This document shows, piece by piece, positions 10,102 to 19,999 of a stretch of 64,000 bases of DNA. The stretch comes from Gracilaria gracilis. Lineage: Eukaryota > Rhodophyta > Florideophyceae > Gracilariales > Gracilariaceae. The DNA lies in the NCBI GenBank assembly GCA_030374805.1, contig JARGSG010000014.1:434001-498000 (forward strand), given 5' to 3'. The position numbers and the translations under genes are program-made. The notes below the pieces were generated by a model. That model was not told where the DNA came from. It searched no databases and saw nothing but the letters and a program-made list of their open reading frames with translations. How positions within the stretch are numbered: the first letter of the stretch is position 1; each line of letters begins with the position of its first letter.

Positions 10102-12801
10102 GAACCTGTTTCATCTATCTGCACTGCAGCAACTGCTATTGCCTTCGTATTATGTCCTCACTTTGTTCCGCCTTGTGCCTTTCAACTCTTTCCATTGGTG
10201 AGATATAAGCTCAGGAGGAAAAGATACGCCATCGAACGAACAAATCACTCTGGAAACAGTCCGTACTGCTTTAGTCTTTCGCTGCCGTCGTATACTCTCA
10301 TGTAAAGCACTTTCAAAGATATTTTTCAAACATTCCCTTGTCCTTCTTGTGCTTCAGCTTTCTTCCCTGCAAAGTATAGACAGAGCCACGAACAACATTC
10401 TTTTTCATAATACCAGCGCTCAGAAATGTGGTTCTGTGGCGTCAAACATTGTTTCCGACTCGTACAATTCTCTGACAGACGTTTTATTCTTGTTTCATGC
10501 GCAGCAGAGGGATCAGTACCTATTGTGCTCCTGAACTACAACTCTAAGAGGTTCATGCCATGGGCACGCAGAAAATGAACGGTTCTTACGAGATCGTCAC
10601 AGCACAGTTCTTCAATTTCACTCTACCTGACCGTTATCTACTTTCAAACTTTCTTTACTCCTCACATAGGTAGCGGTTTCTTTCTCGTAGGGTGTGATAG
10701 TTTGAGGGCTACTGCTTTGGCGCTTCTGCGATCATGAATCTCAATCTTGTTACGTCGTGGTTTCCTTTCCATCACGTCGAGCATCAAATCCATGGATGGA
10801 TATGAGATTATCAGGTGTTGGGAAGGACACCAGTGCAAAGCAAAAGGGCAGTTTGATTGCTTGGAATGAAATCAAAGAAAAATGTACTGTGCCAGTAAGT
10901 TAGAATTAGTCATTCGGAGTCAGGCAAACTTGTGGAGAGGAGTGGGTAATATGAAGCGTTTTAGAGCACTATAAGCAAATCGTGTGCTGTCTTAGTGGGT
11001 TGATTTTCATTTCAGGATTGCATATTGGTCAAGATGGGCAGGCATATCTCTGTATGCTATGGTGAAACAATCTAAAATTGACTGTGATGAATCGTTTGAG
11101 GCAGCAAGTAATGGTGGAAGGTTACAGACCTAAGCGAGCTGGGCGAAGCAATGAGAAGAAAAATCAGAGAGGTTACAAGTCATGGGCGTGGTTGGTGGTT
11201 CATAGATATGGGGCGAGGAGGGGGGGTGGGGGGCGCAAGCGGGCGACGAAGATTTTAGTGTAGACAAAAGTTCTATTTCTAGAAGCAGGGAAAGAGCCGT
11301 TGAGAGGATGGAAATGTTGAAATGGAAAGGATCTATGAGTCGTGGAAGCGGTTTGGAACGAAACGGAGACCAAGAAGTGTATTGGGGTGGTTTGTTGGAT
11401 TTCTGTGGATTTCGGGGCAAATTAAAGTGCGTGTACACCATTCATTACGACTTGGGCTTCAAGTTGGGATTTGGACAGCTTGAAGATGGAGTTGAAAATC
11501 GGAGGCCGTACACCATTCGTCGAGAGTAGTGCTGGAAGTGAAATAGAATAAAGACGAAAGGAAGATGATGACAAAAAAGGATGGAAAACGTGAGAAAAGC
11601 AGCAAGAAATGCACATATGTGCGTGTTGACCTTCAGAACAGCGTACAAAACACGTTTATGAGGAAAACAAAGCGCATATGCATTCGGCCTGTCCACAGTA
11701 TTCGGCGGGTGGTACGGTGTTGACGAGTACAATAGCGCCCTTTGTAGAAAAACGTTTGGACGCAATTGAGAAACAACTGTGTTTGACAACAACCACTTCG
11801 GTTTCCGCAGCAGCGCCCGGGGCTACTAGGGGTGGCACAAGATAGCTGCCGCTGCCAACAAGCTAGCTGTCCAAATCGAAGGGCAACTTTTAAACGCGAG
11901 CTGGCGCGTGCTGTTGCCGCGCAAACGGCCGGCGTCGTCAGCGACACTTGAGCCGCTCAATTTGAGCGCAGTTATGGGGAACCATCGTCAAAGGTACGGT
12001 TGCCGCCGATTGCGAGATCTGTTTCTTCCCCAATGAGCTACTCCCCCACCAACGTCTTATTCCTTACTTCCACTGCGCCCGTGATCTATACGAGCGCACT
12101 CTTCAGTTAGGTGTGTATATTCGTGCATTGCTTCGCGCGTAGCTGACGTATTGTTCTCTCTCTACACCACGGCTGCCGGTTTGCCTGACGTGGGTCAATA
12201 GTGGAACCGATTCGTCTTCTCGTGTAGCATCCGCTTTGAGTGACGTAATCTTCGCCATCTCTCTATACTTGGAAACAGCCAGCGTCAGCACGCGATGCCA
12301 TGGAGCCGTCAACTTACGTCATTGAGCCTACCACTCGTTTTTCTCGTTACTTCACACTTAACCGCAGCTGCTTGACTACCAAAAGGTATGTTTCGCCACT
12401 TGAACCAAGATACGCAACTTGCACCCTTGATGAATACAAAATTCCTCCCAGACGTGAGCTCAATGCTCGCTTGTGCGGAATACCAAACAAATAGCTGTTT
12501 TACACTGAGGTCATGTTCTCTTGTGTTAGCGTTGCAACTTTAATGACAACTACTGACATTTCATCACTCCTCCTGCCCGCCTCTTCGCCTTGATGTCTCA
12601 ACATTAACATAGTTACACAAACAATTAATTCTCGTGCTGCCAAACTTGTTAGCACAACATCTTACTCTTTCTCTTGACTCGCGCTCATTTCCTTTTCAAA
12701 CCAAATATACAACCGCAGCAAACCCGAAGCACATAATCTTTCTGTTCTTAAAATCGCTCGCGTGTACATTGTACACAACTAAATTCCATGACCTGTCAAA
12801 C
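10102..12801. other. 2.7-kb intergenic region, one possible small ORF
   Basis: Mostly sequence of ordinary composition without a recognisable gene. From 12140 to 12320 it holds four TGACGT/ACGTCA sites near the small ORF at 12300. SYF1 ends at the right border. Confidence 0.5.
12300..12494 (+). CDS. possible 64-aa protein
   Basis: ATG in a good context (GCCATGG) opens a 64-codon frame with a basic product that ends ELNARLCGIPNK. No family is recognised. Four ACGT-core sites (12141-12320) lie around its start, which hints at a promoter. It may be chance; there is no helix, repeat or targeting signal to support it. Confidence 0.3.
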   Translation: MEPSTYVIEPTTRFSRYFTLNRSCLTTKRYVSPLEPRYATCTLDEYKIPPRRELNARLCGIPNK

Positions 12802-15432
12802 TCATTCCAGCATATCTACGTCAATATCGATTTCTTCGTTGTTAACATTGTCTTTCGTCTTGTGTTTGCTCGCATTCAATGCATCCAAGTCATTTCCTAA
12901 TGTACCCTTTTCCCCTGCGCCCTCTTGGCCTTTGCCTCGCTGTCGTTTTGGCGAATCAGCCAACGATTCTTCATTTGTTCTTTCTCCGTTTTCATGCGTT
13001 GCATTCTCTTGATTCCCACTCTCGCTCACCATGTTTCGAATGCCTTCTTGATTGTCCAACAAGATCTCCACATCCACAGGTACGCCTCTGTTGTTCATCT
13101 GTACATCCCTCTTGTGTCGAAGCATAGCAGTGTATGTGTCTTCGGAGCCGCGTGCAAGCTCAAACTCGTTCCAAGTCTTCCAGAACATTTCGTAAATCCC
13201 TCTTGCCCTAGTATCCGCGATGTGGCAACTTTGGCAATATATGGCCCTCGCTCTGTCGAACTCACCTATTCTTGCTTCCATTGTGGCGTATCGGGTGGCA
13301 AACTCAATTACTTCGCTCGTATTTCTCAACGACGACATAGCTTCTTCGTAGATGGGTCTTGTCTTGGTCACACCAAACAAGCATGTCATCTTAACAATGT
13401 AGTGACGGTACATGTCAGGACGGTCTTCTTCCTGCACTTCTCGACACGCCCGCGCGAGCACTTTGAGTGAGTGTCTGGTAAGGCTATATTTCTCCTCCAT
13501 ATCTGCCCACATAAGATACAATACTCGTAACTGCGGGTGAACAAACACATGGCCAGCTTTCTTCGTCGTAGGCGCCGAACGCAATGCTTCCTCAAACAGA
13601 TCTCGGGCTCTTTCCAGTTTTCTGGATTTGAATCGCTTTATGAATGTCCTCAGATACACAACCCAGATCTGTAACGCATCCGGCCAAGGAATAGATGAAC
13701 ATCCCAGATCATACAAACGAAATGCTTGTTCGAACAGGCGCTTCGACTCGAGGTATGCGCATCCACTCAGAATGGTCTGAGGCGAAGCGATTCGCAATTC
13801 CAACATACGATTTTGTAGTTGGATAGCCTCTCTTTCCGGAGCAAAGGAATGAGTCAGGTCGATAAGGAAGTGCCACAAGCGTTTTGATTTGTAGGCTTTC
13901 CATACCGTGCTCGATTGTTCGTAGTTGTGCGTGATACTAACGTTTCCAGCACCAGCTGCCAAAGCAGACTCTGCGTTGCTCTGAGCCACACCCCGCTTCC
14001 GCATAGATTCCTCACGCTTTGCTTTCTCAGGAACTGAAACTGCTCTTCGCAAAACCTCAACTGCTTTCATTGGTTCAGAGCACCGAAGCTCCATCTCGGC
14101 GTATTCGCACCAGACTGCAGCAAGATCTTCAGCTCTTCTAAACGCTTCAGGGCTCCCAACTGCTTTCTCCAGAACGCTTCTCGCAGACTTCAGATCGTTT
14201 GCATCTTCGTAGTACCTTGCAAACGCAAGCCACAAGGTATGACATCTGCCGTTCGACGCTCTCCATGGATCAACAGTCTGTATGGCTTTTGTGTATGTAT
14301 TGACGACGTTCACGGCATCTTTCTCGTGTTTGTACATCCGAGCACGCTTATGCCATTCGTGCACATTGTGCGGGTTTTGACGCAACCAGACATCGGAAAG
14401 CAACATAGGACGACGTTTCGTTAGAAGTTCGAGGTGTTCCATTAGCGACTCAAGCATTTCTTCCGCTTCCTGCAACTCTTTTCCTTTGACACCCTCTCGC
14501 TTCATGGCCTCCATTTCTTCCATCGCTGCCGTTACAATACTCTCTTGAAAACTAGCATACCCATCAAAAACGAGAGCAAAGTCTTTCACACTGTTCAGAG
14601 AAGTAACTGCTTCCTCGTATATACTTCTCGCATCATCAAATTCTGCTTTGCGGGTATAATAATGGGCGAGTGAAATCCATAGGTCTCCCTTCTGAGATGA
14701 ACTATCGGCTATGCCAGAGCGCAAAAGTGTTGGTATATCAACTGTGTGCACCGAGGATCCGTGCTTTGCAGCTACTTTGGCCAACCTAATCCAAAGCTGG
14801 TCACGGGTTTCGACTTCAGGGTTCCATGAGTCATCGGAAAGAGCCATAGCTAAGTGACGCACCGCATCATCCCACATACGAGCTTTGACCATGTAATGGA
14901 AAATCCTTTCTATTCCAGAACCTGGCTCAAGCTGTGCAAAACGACGAAGGAGAAGAACACACGTTCGAGGTGGAGCAGCGTCAAGTATTTCCTCCGTTAC
15001 TACGTTCCAGATGTGGAAATGTTGAGTAATGGGAAGCAACTGAAGGGCCTGATTAACAGCTTGGCGTGTACGGGTGAATCGTTTCTCAGCGACAAGTTGA
15101 GAAACATAGTTCTTCCATAGAATTGGCGATCTTTGCAGCGCAAGCGCCGCGCGAAGGGCTACGCTCAATGCAGCTTCGCGAGACGGGTGATCTGGATGAT
15201 TTTCATGCGCGTACTTGCAGAATACTTGGGAATACCGGTACCAGAGTTTGTAGCTCCCTGGCAGAGCCCCAACGGCGCGTTCAAAAACAGGGAAAAGCGT
15301 AGTAGGTTGTTCCGTATGGCGCGTCAAGTGTTCCACATAATCAAGCCAGAGTCGAGGGCTGAAGGGGTTACGAAGCACGCTTTCTTCATGCGTTAGAGTT
15401 GCCGCTGAACGTACTTCAACGGGGATTTGCAT
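12802..15432 (-). CDS. SYF1: pre-mRNA-splicing factor SYF1/XAB2
   Basis: 876 aa, single exon, from ATG at 15432. The whole protein is built of HAT (half-a-TPR) repeats, seen as recurring W-x-x-[YF]-x-x-[FL] patterns: LWLDYVEHL near residue 28, LWYRYSQVF near 60, LWISLAHYYTRKAEF near 250, VWCEYAEMEL near 450 and VLYLMWADMEEKYS near 650. The N-terminus (HEESVLRNPFSPRLWLDYVE) is the family's typical opening. The length matches SYF1/XAB2 (about 800-900 aa). SYF1 is a scaffold of the NineTeen/Prp19-associated complex in the spliceosome. The C-terminal 100 residues are acidic and low in complexity. An intact spliceosomal scaffold fits the introns found nearby. Confidence 0.93.
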   Translation of the reverse strand: MQIPVEVRSAATLTHEESVLRNPFSPRLWLDYVEHLTRHTEQPTTLFPVFERAVGALPGSYKLWYRYSQVFCKYAHENHPDHPSREAALSVALRAALALQRSPILWKNYVSQLVAEKRFTRTRQAVNQALQLLPITQHFHIWNVVTEEILDAAPPRTCVLLLRRFAQLEPGSGIERIFHYMVKARMWDDAVRHLAMALSDDSWNPEVETRDQLWIRLAKVAAKHGSSVHTVDIPTLLRSGIADSSSQKGDLWISLAHYYTRKAEFDDARSIYEEAVTSLNSVKDFALVFDGYASFQESIVTAAMEEMEAMKREGVKGKELQEAEEMLESLMEHLELLTKRRPMLLSDVWLRQNPHNVHEWHKRARMYKHEKDAVNVVNTYTKAIQTVDPWRASNGRCHTLWLAFARYYEDANDLKSARSVLEKAVGSPEAFRRAEDLAAVWCEYAEMELRCSEPMKAVEVLRRAVSVPEKAKREESMRKRGVAQSNAESALAAGAGNVSITHNYEQSSTVWKAYKSKRLWHFLIDLTHSFAPEREAIQLQNRMLELRIASPQTILSGCAYLESKRLFEQAFRLYDLGCSSIPWPDALQIWVVYLRTFIKRFKSRKLERARDLFEEALRSAPTTKKAGHVFVHPQLRVLYLMWADMEEKYSLTRHSLKVLARACREVQEEDRPDMYRHYIVKMTCLFGVTKTRPIYEEAMSSLRNTSEVIEFATRYATMEARIGEFDRARAIYCQSCHIADTRARGIYEMFWKTWNEFELARGSEDTYTAMLRHKRDVQMNNRGVPVDVEILLDNQEGIRNMVSESGNQENATHENGERTNEESLADSPKRQRGKGQEGAGEKGTLGNDLDALNASKHKTKDNVNNEEIDIDVDMLE

Positions 15433-15969
15433 TGTTCAAACATGCATATGTGATATAACATTAGCTCTGGGAACAAAGGATTTGGTTTGCTATTCCATTG
15501 ATTCCAAAACGTCCTCAAGGAAGAAAATTCGCTTCCGTGCTATCCGCAAACGGTAGCGACATTGTCCACTGCTGTGGAAGAAGATGATGATGATGGAAGG
15601 GAGGCGACTTTAGTTGCTACAAAACCAAGTGAAAGCAAAACGGCGGAAGAAAGTCGCACAGGTAGCGTCACGCTGGTCGCAGCGTTATAGCCATGATGGG
15701 CCATCATCCTGAGATCTGACTATTAATTAATAGATAAGTTACTGCTTATGAAATCTTATTAAATTAAACATCGCACTTCTGCAAAAGTTGGGCGACGCCG
15801 ATTGTGGGTCGTCGAGTTCGCCGTCAAGCCGTCTGTACGAACTGGCCAGTTACGAGTTAAGACCAAGCCAGACGGGCAAACATCAAGAAAAGAGCATCAA
15901 GGAGAAAGAAATAGGGACAACCCCTTTTCCGATCTGTTCGTGACCTACTGGGCCAGGTCTGTTTAGAGA
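15433..15969. other. divergent promoter region SYF1/TOM5
   Basis: Spacer of 537 bp between two genes facing away from each other. No ORF or repeat of note. Confidence 0.5.
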
Positions 15970-16295
15970 ATGAACCTCTCGAAGAAGATTTCGAGTTTAG
16001 CAGAAGCCACGCTGTCGCGAACTTTTGGAGATGAACCATTGCGCTCTGTAAGTGTTTTCTTTTCATACTGGAGGTCAATGTGAGTGCATCTCAAAGGATC
16101 AATCCTGAGCCGTGGATTAGAAGGAAGTGTGTGCGCTTGTCTTTTCGAGTCCAGTTTTGCTGACTTTTTATAACCTGCGTTCACTATCCGTTGACTTTGC
16201 GTTTTCAGGTAAACATGAAGCTCTCGAAAAACATAGGAATGTTCGCTGGGGCTATCGTGTTCTTCAAAGTTTACGGTCATCTATTCGAAGTGTAA
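15970..16295 (+). CDS. TOM5: TOM5, mitochondrial outer-membrane import subunit (two exons)
   Basis: Exon 1 is 15970-16047 and exon 2 is 16209-16295. The 161-nt intron starts GTAAGTG and ends TTTTCAG. The spliced product is 54 aa, the same length as plant TOM5 as I recall it. The second half, VNMKLSKNIGMFAGAIVFF, closely resembles plant TOM5 (NMKLLRALGMFAGG type). It forms one membrane span with a short tail, and the N-terminus is a charged helix. TOM5 is a small tail-anchored part of the TOM complex that imports precursors into mitochondria. Each exon is too short to stand out by itself; the spliced frame and the length match make the call. The tail continues YGHLFEV before the stop. Confidence 0.82.
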
Positions 16296-16449
16296 ATCTG
16301 TCATGGTTCTTGGCACAAAATCTTAACACACTTTGTGCAACCACGGAGAACAACTGTTACTCTATCGTAAGAAGTTAAGTTGCTTTTCTTGTTCCACGAT
16401 GATAGATTTGTGATATGACAAGCTATTGGATTTTCAGAAGTTGTGTATC

Positions 16450-17376
16450 CTACTCCTCCGGCTTAGGCTCAGAATCAGTGAAAAGAAATTCATGAGTAAA
16501 CTGTTGGGCCCACTCCTTGCCCCAGTACGTCCCAAACAAGCCAACAGCGGGGTCTCGATCTGCAGAATATTGATCGTAGTCTTTGTGGAGCTGCAGCACG
16601 CGATTAATACCGCTCTCGCTTTCGTCCGGCACAGCATCAAGGATCATTTCGACATATTTTGCTACGTACTGTTTGAACGCGGGGAGCAACTGTGTAGAAA
16701 TCGGCTCATGATGATCAAACTTGGCAAAAACCAGTTGTCTTGAGAAGAACTGCGCTTCGTCATAAAAGCGGTCGGACATTGTTCCACTCAGCCCGTCGTA
16801 CTGCTCCTTAATTCCCTTCAATCTTGCGCAGTACTTTTCCAAATAATCTTTCTCTTGAGTCAACGGTTGAAAGTCCATAATGCAGATCACCTTCTTCTTT
16901 CCAAAAGACAAAAAGTCAATGCCAAGGAGAGGATGTTCATACATTGGATTCGGATACCAGACCGAATTGAATACCTGGGCGTTATATCCTGCGTCAATAT
17001 AAGTTGCACGAATCTTACGAAAGTGTTTGGTTTGCCATGCCCAACTCTCTATTCGCGCTGAGCGTTTGGTTGATGTTTGATAAGAAAGGTGCTCATCGAA
17101 CGGAAGGTCACGGAGTTGCGGCAATTCCTTCATGACAGATAACTGATGCTCCAGAAAGGGCATGAAGAAAAGGGGGCAACCGCAATCTGAGATTGTGCCG
17201 TCCCAGGGTAGTTTAGATGCTCTTTTTGAGCTCAACACTTGCTTGGTTCCCGCAGCGCTAGCTCGAATGCGAGCAAGTCCATAATTTAATCTTGGTCTTA
17301 AGCTCGATTTGCTTTGTACTGGAATGCCGTATATCTGTCGCGAGATAGAGAGGGGAGAACCCACGAAGCCAGCCAT
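16450..17376 (-). CDS. PEBB: ferredoxin-dependent bilin reductase, PebB type, plastid
   Basis: 308 aa if started at the ATG at 17376. The frame runs open upstream to 17550, with in-frame ATGs at 17451 and 17448, but the product from 17376 begins MAGFVGSPLSISRQ, which fits red-algal transit peptides with an early Phe. The mature domain starts near residue 55. Residues 134-159 (AQVFNSVWYPNP, then HPLLGIDFLSFGKKK) and 266-276 (DYDQYSADRDP) are ferredoxin-dependent bilin reductase signatures. Asp154 and an Asp in the second motif probably match the family's paired catalytic aspartates. The wording of the motifs is closest to PebB, which reduces 15,16-dihydrobiliverdin to phycoerythrobilin (EC 1.3.7.3). 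PebA is the main alternative. Confidence 0.8.
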   Translation of the reverse strand: MAGFVGSPLSISRQIYGIPVQSKSSLRPRLNYGLARIRASAAGTKQVLSSKRASKLPWDGTISDCGCPLFFMPFLEHQLSVMKELPQLRDLPFDEHLSYQTSTKRSARIESWAWQTKHFRKIRATYIDAGYNAQVFNSVWYPNPMYEHPLLGIDFLSFGKKKVICIMDFQPLTQEKDYLEKYCARLKGIKEQYDGLSGTMSDRFYDEAQFFSRQLVFAKFDHHEPISTQLLPAFKQYVAKYVEMILDAVPDESESGINRVLQLHKDYDQYSADRDPAVGLFGTYWGKEWAQQFTHEFLFTDSEPKPEE

Positions 17377-17771
17377 TTCAAAATCGCAACGGTCGACGAT
17401 TGGGGGGCCGCTGGAGTCGACGTCAAGATGCGAGTGCTCGGCATCCATCATATCGGTGTTCGACTTTGTTGCAAGACAGACTTGGTTCGAACAGATTATC
17501 CACCAAACCAGGTTTTGGGAGAGCAACTTCGGTGAGCTGGGATGCGCCACAGAAACACGTGGCAGATCCTAATGCGCCGTGACATGACGATGCAGAACGA
17601 ATAGATACTGTGAGCTATCTATCATGCTAACATTATGGAACACACTCCGGGCGTCTCACGGAGAACCGCACTCGATTGTCGTACGAAGGTATCAAGAGGG
17701 GGGTTCACCTTCTACCCTTGGTAGCACCTGCAGCGACTCATCTGTTCGTCGACGATAAATGAGATTTCAAA
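17377..17771. other. divergent promoter region PEBB/prenylcysteine oxidase
   Basis: No extra gene. It holds a TACGAAGGTA site (17682) and a TACC-N3-GGTA site (17713) 50-90 bp before the next ATG. Confidence 0.5.
17682..17723. promoter_or_regulatory. pair of dispersed near-palindromic motifs
   Basis: TACGAAGGTA (17682-17691) and TACCCTTGGTA (17713-17723) lie just upstream of the prenylcysteine oxidase start. Both belong to a motif repeated between genes across the window (see findings). Confidence 0.35.
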
Positions 17772-19205
17772 ATGCTTTGGGCGGCACCAAACCTTCGTCG
17801 CACAATGCTTTCTCTGACACTTGTTGCACTTTTGTCTCAGTTGTTAAACTTCGTTCACTCTTCTGAAAGTCTTGCTAATCACGTATGTGTGATCGGCGCT
17901 GGCATGTCAGGCTCTTCGGCCGCTTTCTTTCTTTCTCAGCTCCCATCGATATCTATCACGGTCTTCGAGAAACAAGCACGTGTTGGCGGTCGTATTGAAG
18001 TTCTTCAACTTCCTAACACCCCTCCGATTGAAGCAGGAGCCTCAATCATAGCAGCAGAGAATATGCTCATGGCTTATTTCGTGAAGATGTTGAATTTGAC
18101 TAGATACACAAAGAGCTTTGGCACTATGGGGCTCTGGGATGGAACATCCTTTGTATATCGCTCTCATTCTTCTAAAACTAAAACTCTTTATTCAATGTTT
18201 CGCCGATATGGAAGTTCAATCCTTGCCACCAAGAAACACGTTCGCACCCTTCTCGACAAGTACAAGAAGTTGTATCCGGAGGGCGGGGTTAGTGGCACAT
18301 GGAATCCTCATCCAAACGTTGAGAGCCTCTTGCAACAAACAGGAGATCTATTCAATCTTACCCAAGTATCTTTCGCCAAAGAAGCAGAAAAGTTATTTGG
18401 GAAGCTCTATATTGAAGAAATGGTTGGGGCCATTACTCGCGTGAACTACGGACAGGATGTCCATGAGATGAACGGAATGTCTGGTGCTGTGGCTTTGGCT
18501 GGCACTGGTCAAGATCTATGGGCTGTCAAAGGTGGCAACTACAAGGTCGTTGAAGGCCTTCTGAAGAAGTCTGGCGCACAAATACACTTAGAGATGGAAA
18601 TTAAGAGGGTTGACATAGAGAATAACCATTACACACTGAGCAGTAGCGATCGACAATGGAAATGTGATGCAGTCATACTTGCAGCCCCATTCGAACTGAT
18701 GTCCATAGAGCTGCCTCATCAAATTGTCAACCGAATGCACAAGAATAGGCGGTTTCAGCTCACGGTTGCTACTTTTGTGCGAGGAAGCTTGAACGAAGAT
18801 ACCTTTGGGCCAGATCCCCCGAAATCGATTCTGAGCACCAACCTGGTGAACGATTCTTTCACAGCCATTGGTATGGCTCACGATGCAAGTGATAGTGAGA
18901 AACCGATATTCAAAGTGTTTAGCCGAATGAACCTATCAAGTTATCACCTCGAACGAATATTCGGAAATAGCTTCGAAGTTCTGGCGACTTATCCGTGGAT
19001 GGCATACCCAAAGTTCTCCCCTCCAGAGGAGTTTACAAGTTTTGATTTGGACGAGCACGGGGTATTCATCTACACGTCTCCCTTGGAATCTGCCGGCTCT
19101 GCAATGGAGATGAGCGCTGTTTCTGGTGCAAATGCTGCGGCGCTAGTCAGAGAAAAGCTGGGGCTTCTGGAAGAGCAGCATATTGAAGCAAAGGACGAAC
19201 TTTGA
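17772..19205 (+). CDS. PCYOX1: prenylcysteine oxidase (farnesylcysteine lyase)
   Basis: 477 aa from ATG. A hydrophobic N-terminal signal (residues 12-30) leads into a Rossmann FAD site, HVCVIGAGMSGSSAAFFL (residues 37-54), and FEKQARVGGR, which contacts the FAD adenosine. Residues 217-260 carry the family hallmark: ITRVNYGQDVHEMNGMSG, then SLAG-like ALAGTGQDLWAVKGGN. The family is a secretory/lysosomal flavoprotein that cleaves farnesyl- or geranylgeranyl-cysteine to free Cys, the prenyl aldehyde and H2O2 during turnover of prenylated proteins (EC 1.8.3.5). Length is close to plant and animal homologues (about 480-505 aa). No truncation is seen. Confidence 0.88.
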   Translation: MLWAAPNLRRTMLSLTLVALLSQLLNFVHSSESLANHVCVIGAGMSGSSAAFFLSQLPSISITVFEKQARVGGRIEVLQLPNTPPIEAGASIIAAENMLMAYFVKMLNLTRYTKSFGTMGLWDGTSFVYRSHSSKTKTLYSMFRRYGSSILATKKHVRTLLDKYKKLYPEGGVSGTWNPHPNVESLLQQTGDLFNLTQVSFAKEAEKLFGKLYIEEMVGAITRVNYGQDVHEMNGMSGAVALAGTGQDLWAVKGGNYKVVEGLLKKSGAQIHLEMEIKRVDIENNHYTLSSSDRQWKCDAVILAAPFELMSIELPHQIVNRMHKNRRFQLTVATFVRGSLNEDTFGPDPPKSILSTNLVNDSFTAIGMAHDASDSEKPIFKVFSRMNLSSYHLERIFGNSFEVLATYPWMAYPKFSPPEEFTSFDLDEHGVFIYTSPLESAGSAMEMSAVSGANAAALVREKLGLLEEQHIEAKDEL

Positions 19206-19999
19206 ATCTGTGCAGGAACGTTCTCGTCTCCGGGGAACATAGAACAGTTTCAAAGCATGAAGCACTTTCGATTATTTTGCGCACCCGTCCACCTCTGAAA
19301 TCTTTCTGTGAACACGATGCCCGCTCGGCAGCCGACGCCCTTCCCCAAACTTGGACTTATCTCTTTTTGCATGAGCGTACATCAATTACGGAAACCCATT
19401 GGGATCCTAGATCCTAGATGGCGACTAAAACAGAAACCTACATTTCTTCAGGACCTGCTAAAACAATGTGCCAACTACAGTGCTTGTCGACATGAAGGGA
19501 GGAGACTGGATGACATTCGCCCTGAAACAAGTACGCCTGGCCATATTCCTTACGATAATCTGCCGGGCCCAGCGGCAGCGTCTCCCGGCTTCCGGTATGA
19601 TACCAAGGGTAACACAGCAGTGTTCCATTTGGAATGAAGAAAGGGCTCCTCTTCACTTGCTCTGCTGTTGGGCCAAGCTACTGTATCTACAGAGCTTTCT
19701 TCTAGCGTGGTTAGATACAGGAATTGCAGCGTCTACACTTCGCTGACTCGGTATGCTGTTCAGAGCAGGCTAGTCCCAGTCCCTGATCCATTGACTCTGC
19801 TTTCGGGCCCACTGAATGGCGGACCTAGTTGGCCTCCACTCGTGCCCATGACCAGCTTTTGAGTCTCTGTCGCTCTAATCCCATCAGCCAAACCTCCCCA
19901 CCAGTTTCCCCAACGACGATTTCCCGCGAACGCGTATCTCTTTGTGGAACCAACGATGGAGTCTCCATCGGTTGTGCATCTTCCCAGCGTAGACCCCAC
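19206..19999. other. intergenic, no gene seen
   Basis: Holds a TACC-N3-GGTA site at 19601 and a short tandem duplication GATCCTAGATCCTAGAT near 19404. The frame of the next gene is open upstream to 19829 but has no in-frame ATG before 20000. Confidence 0.45.
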
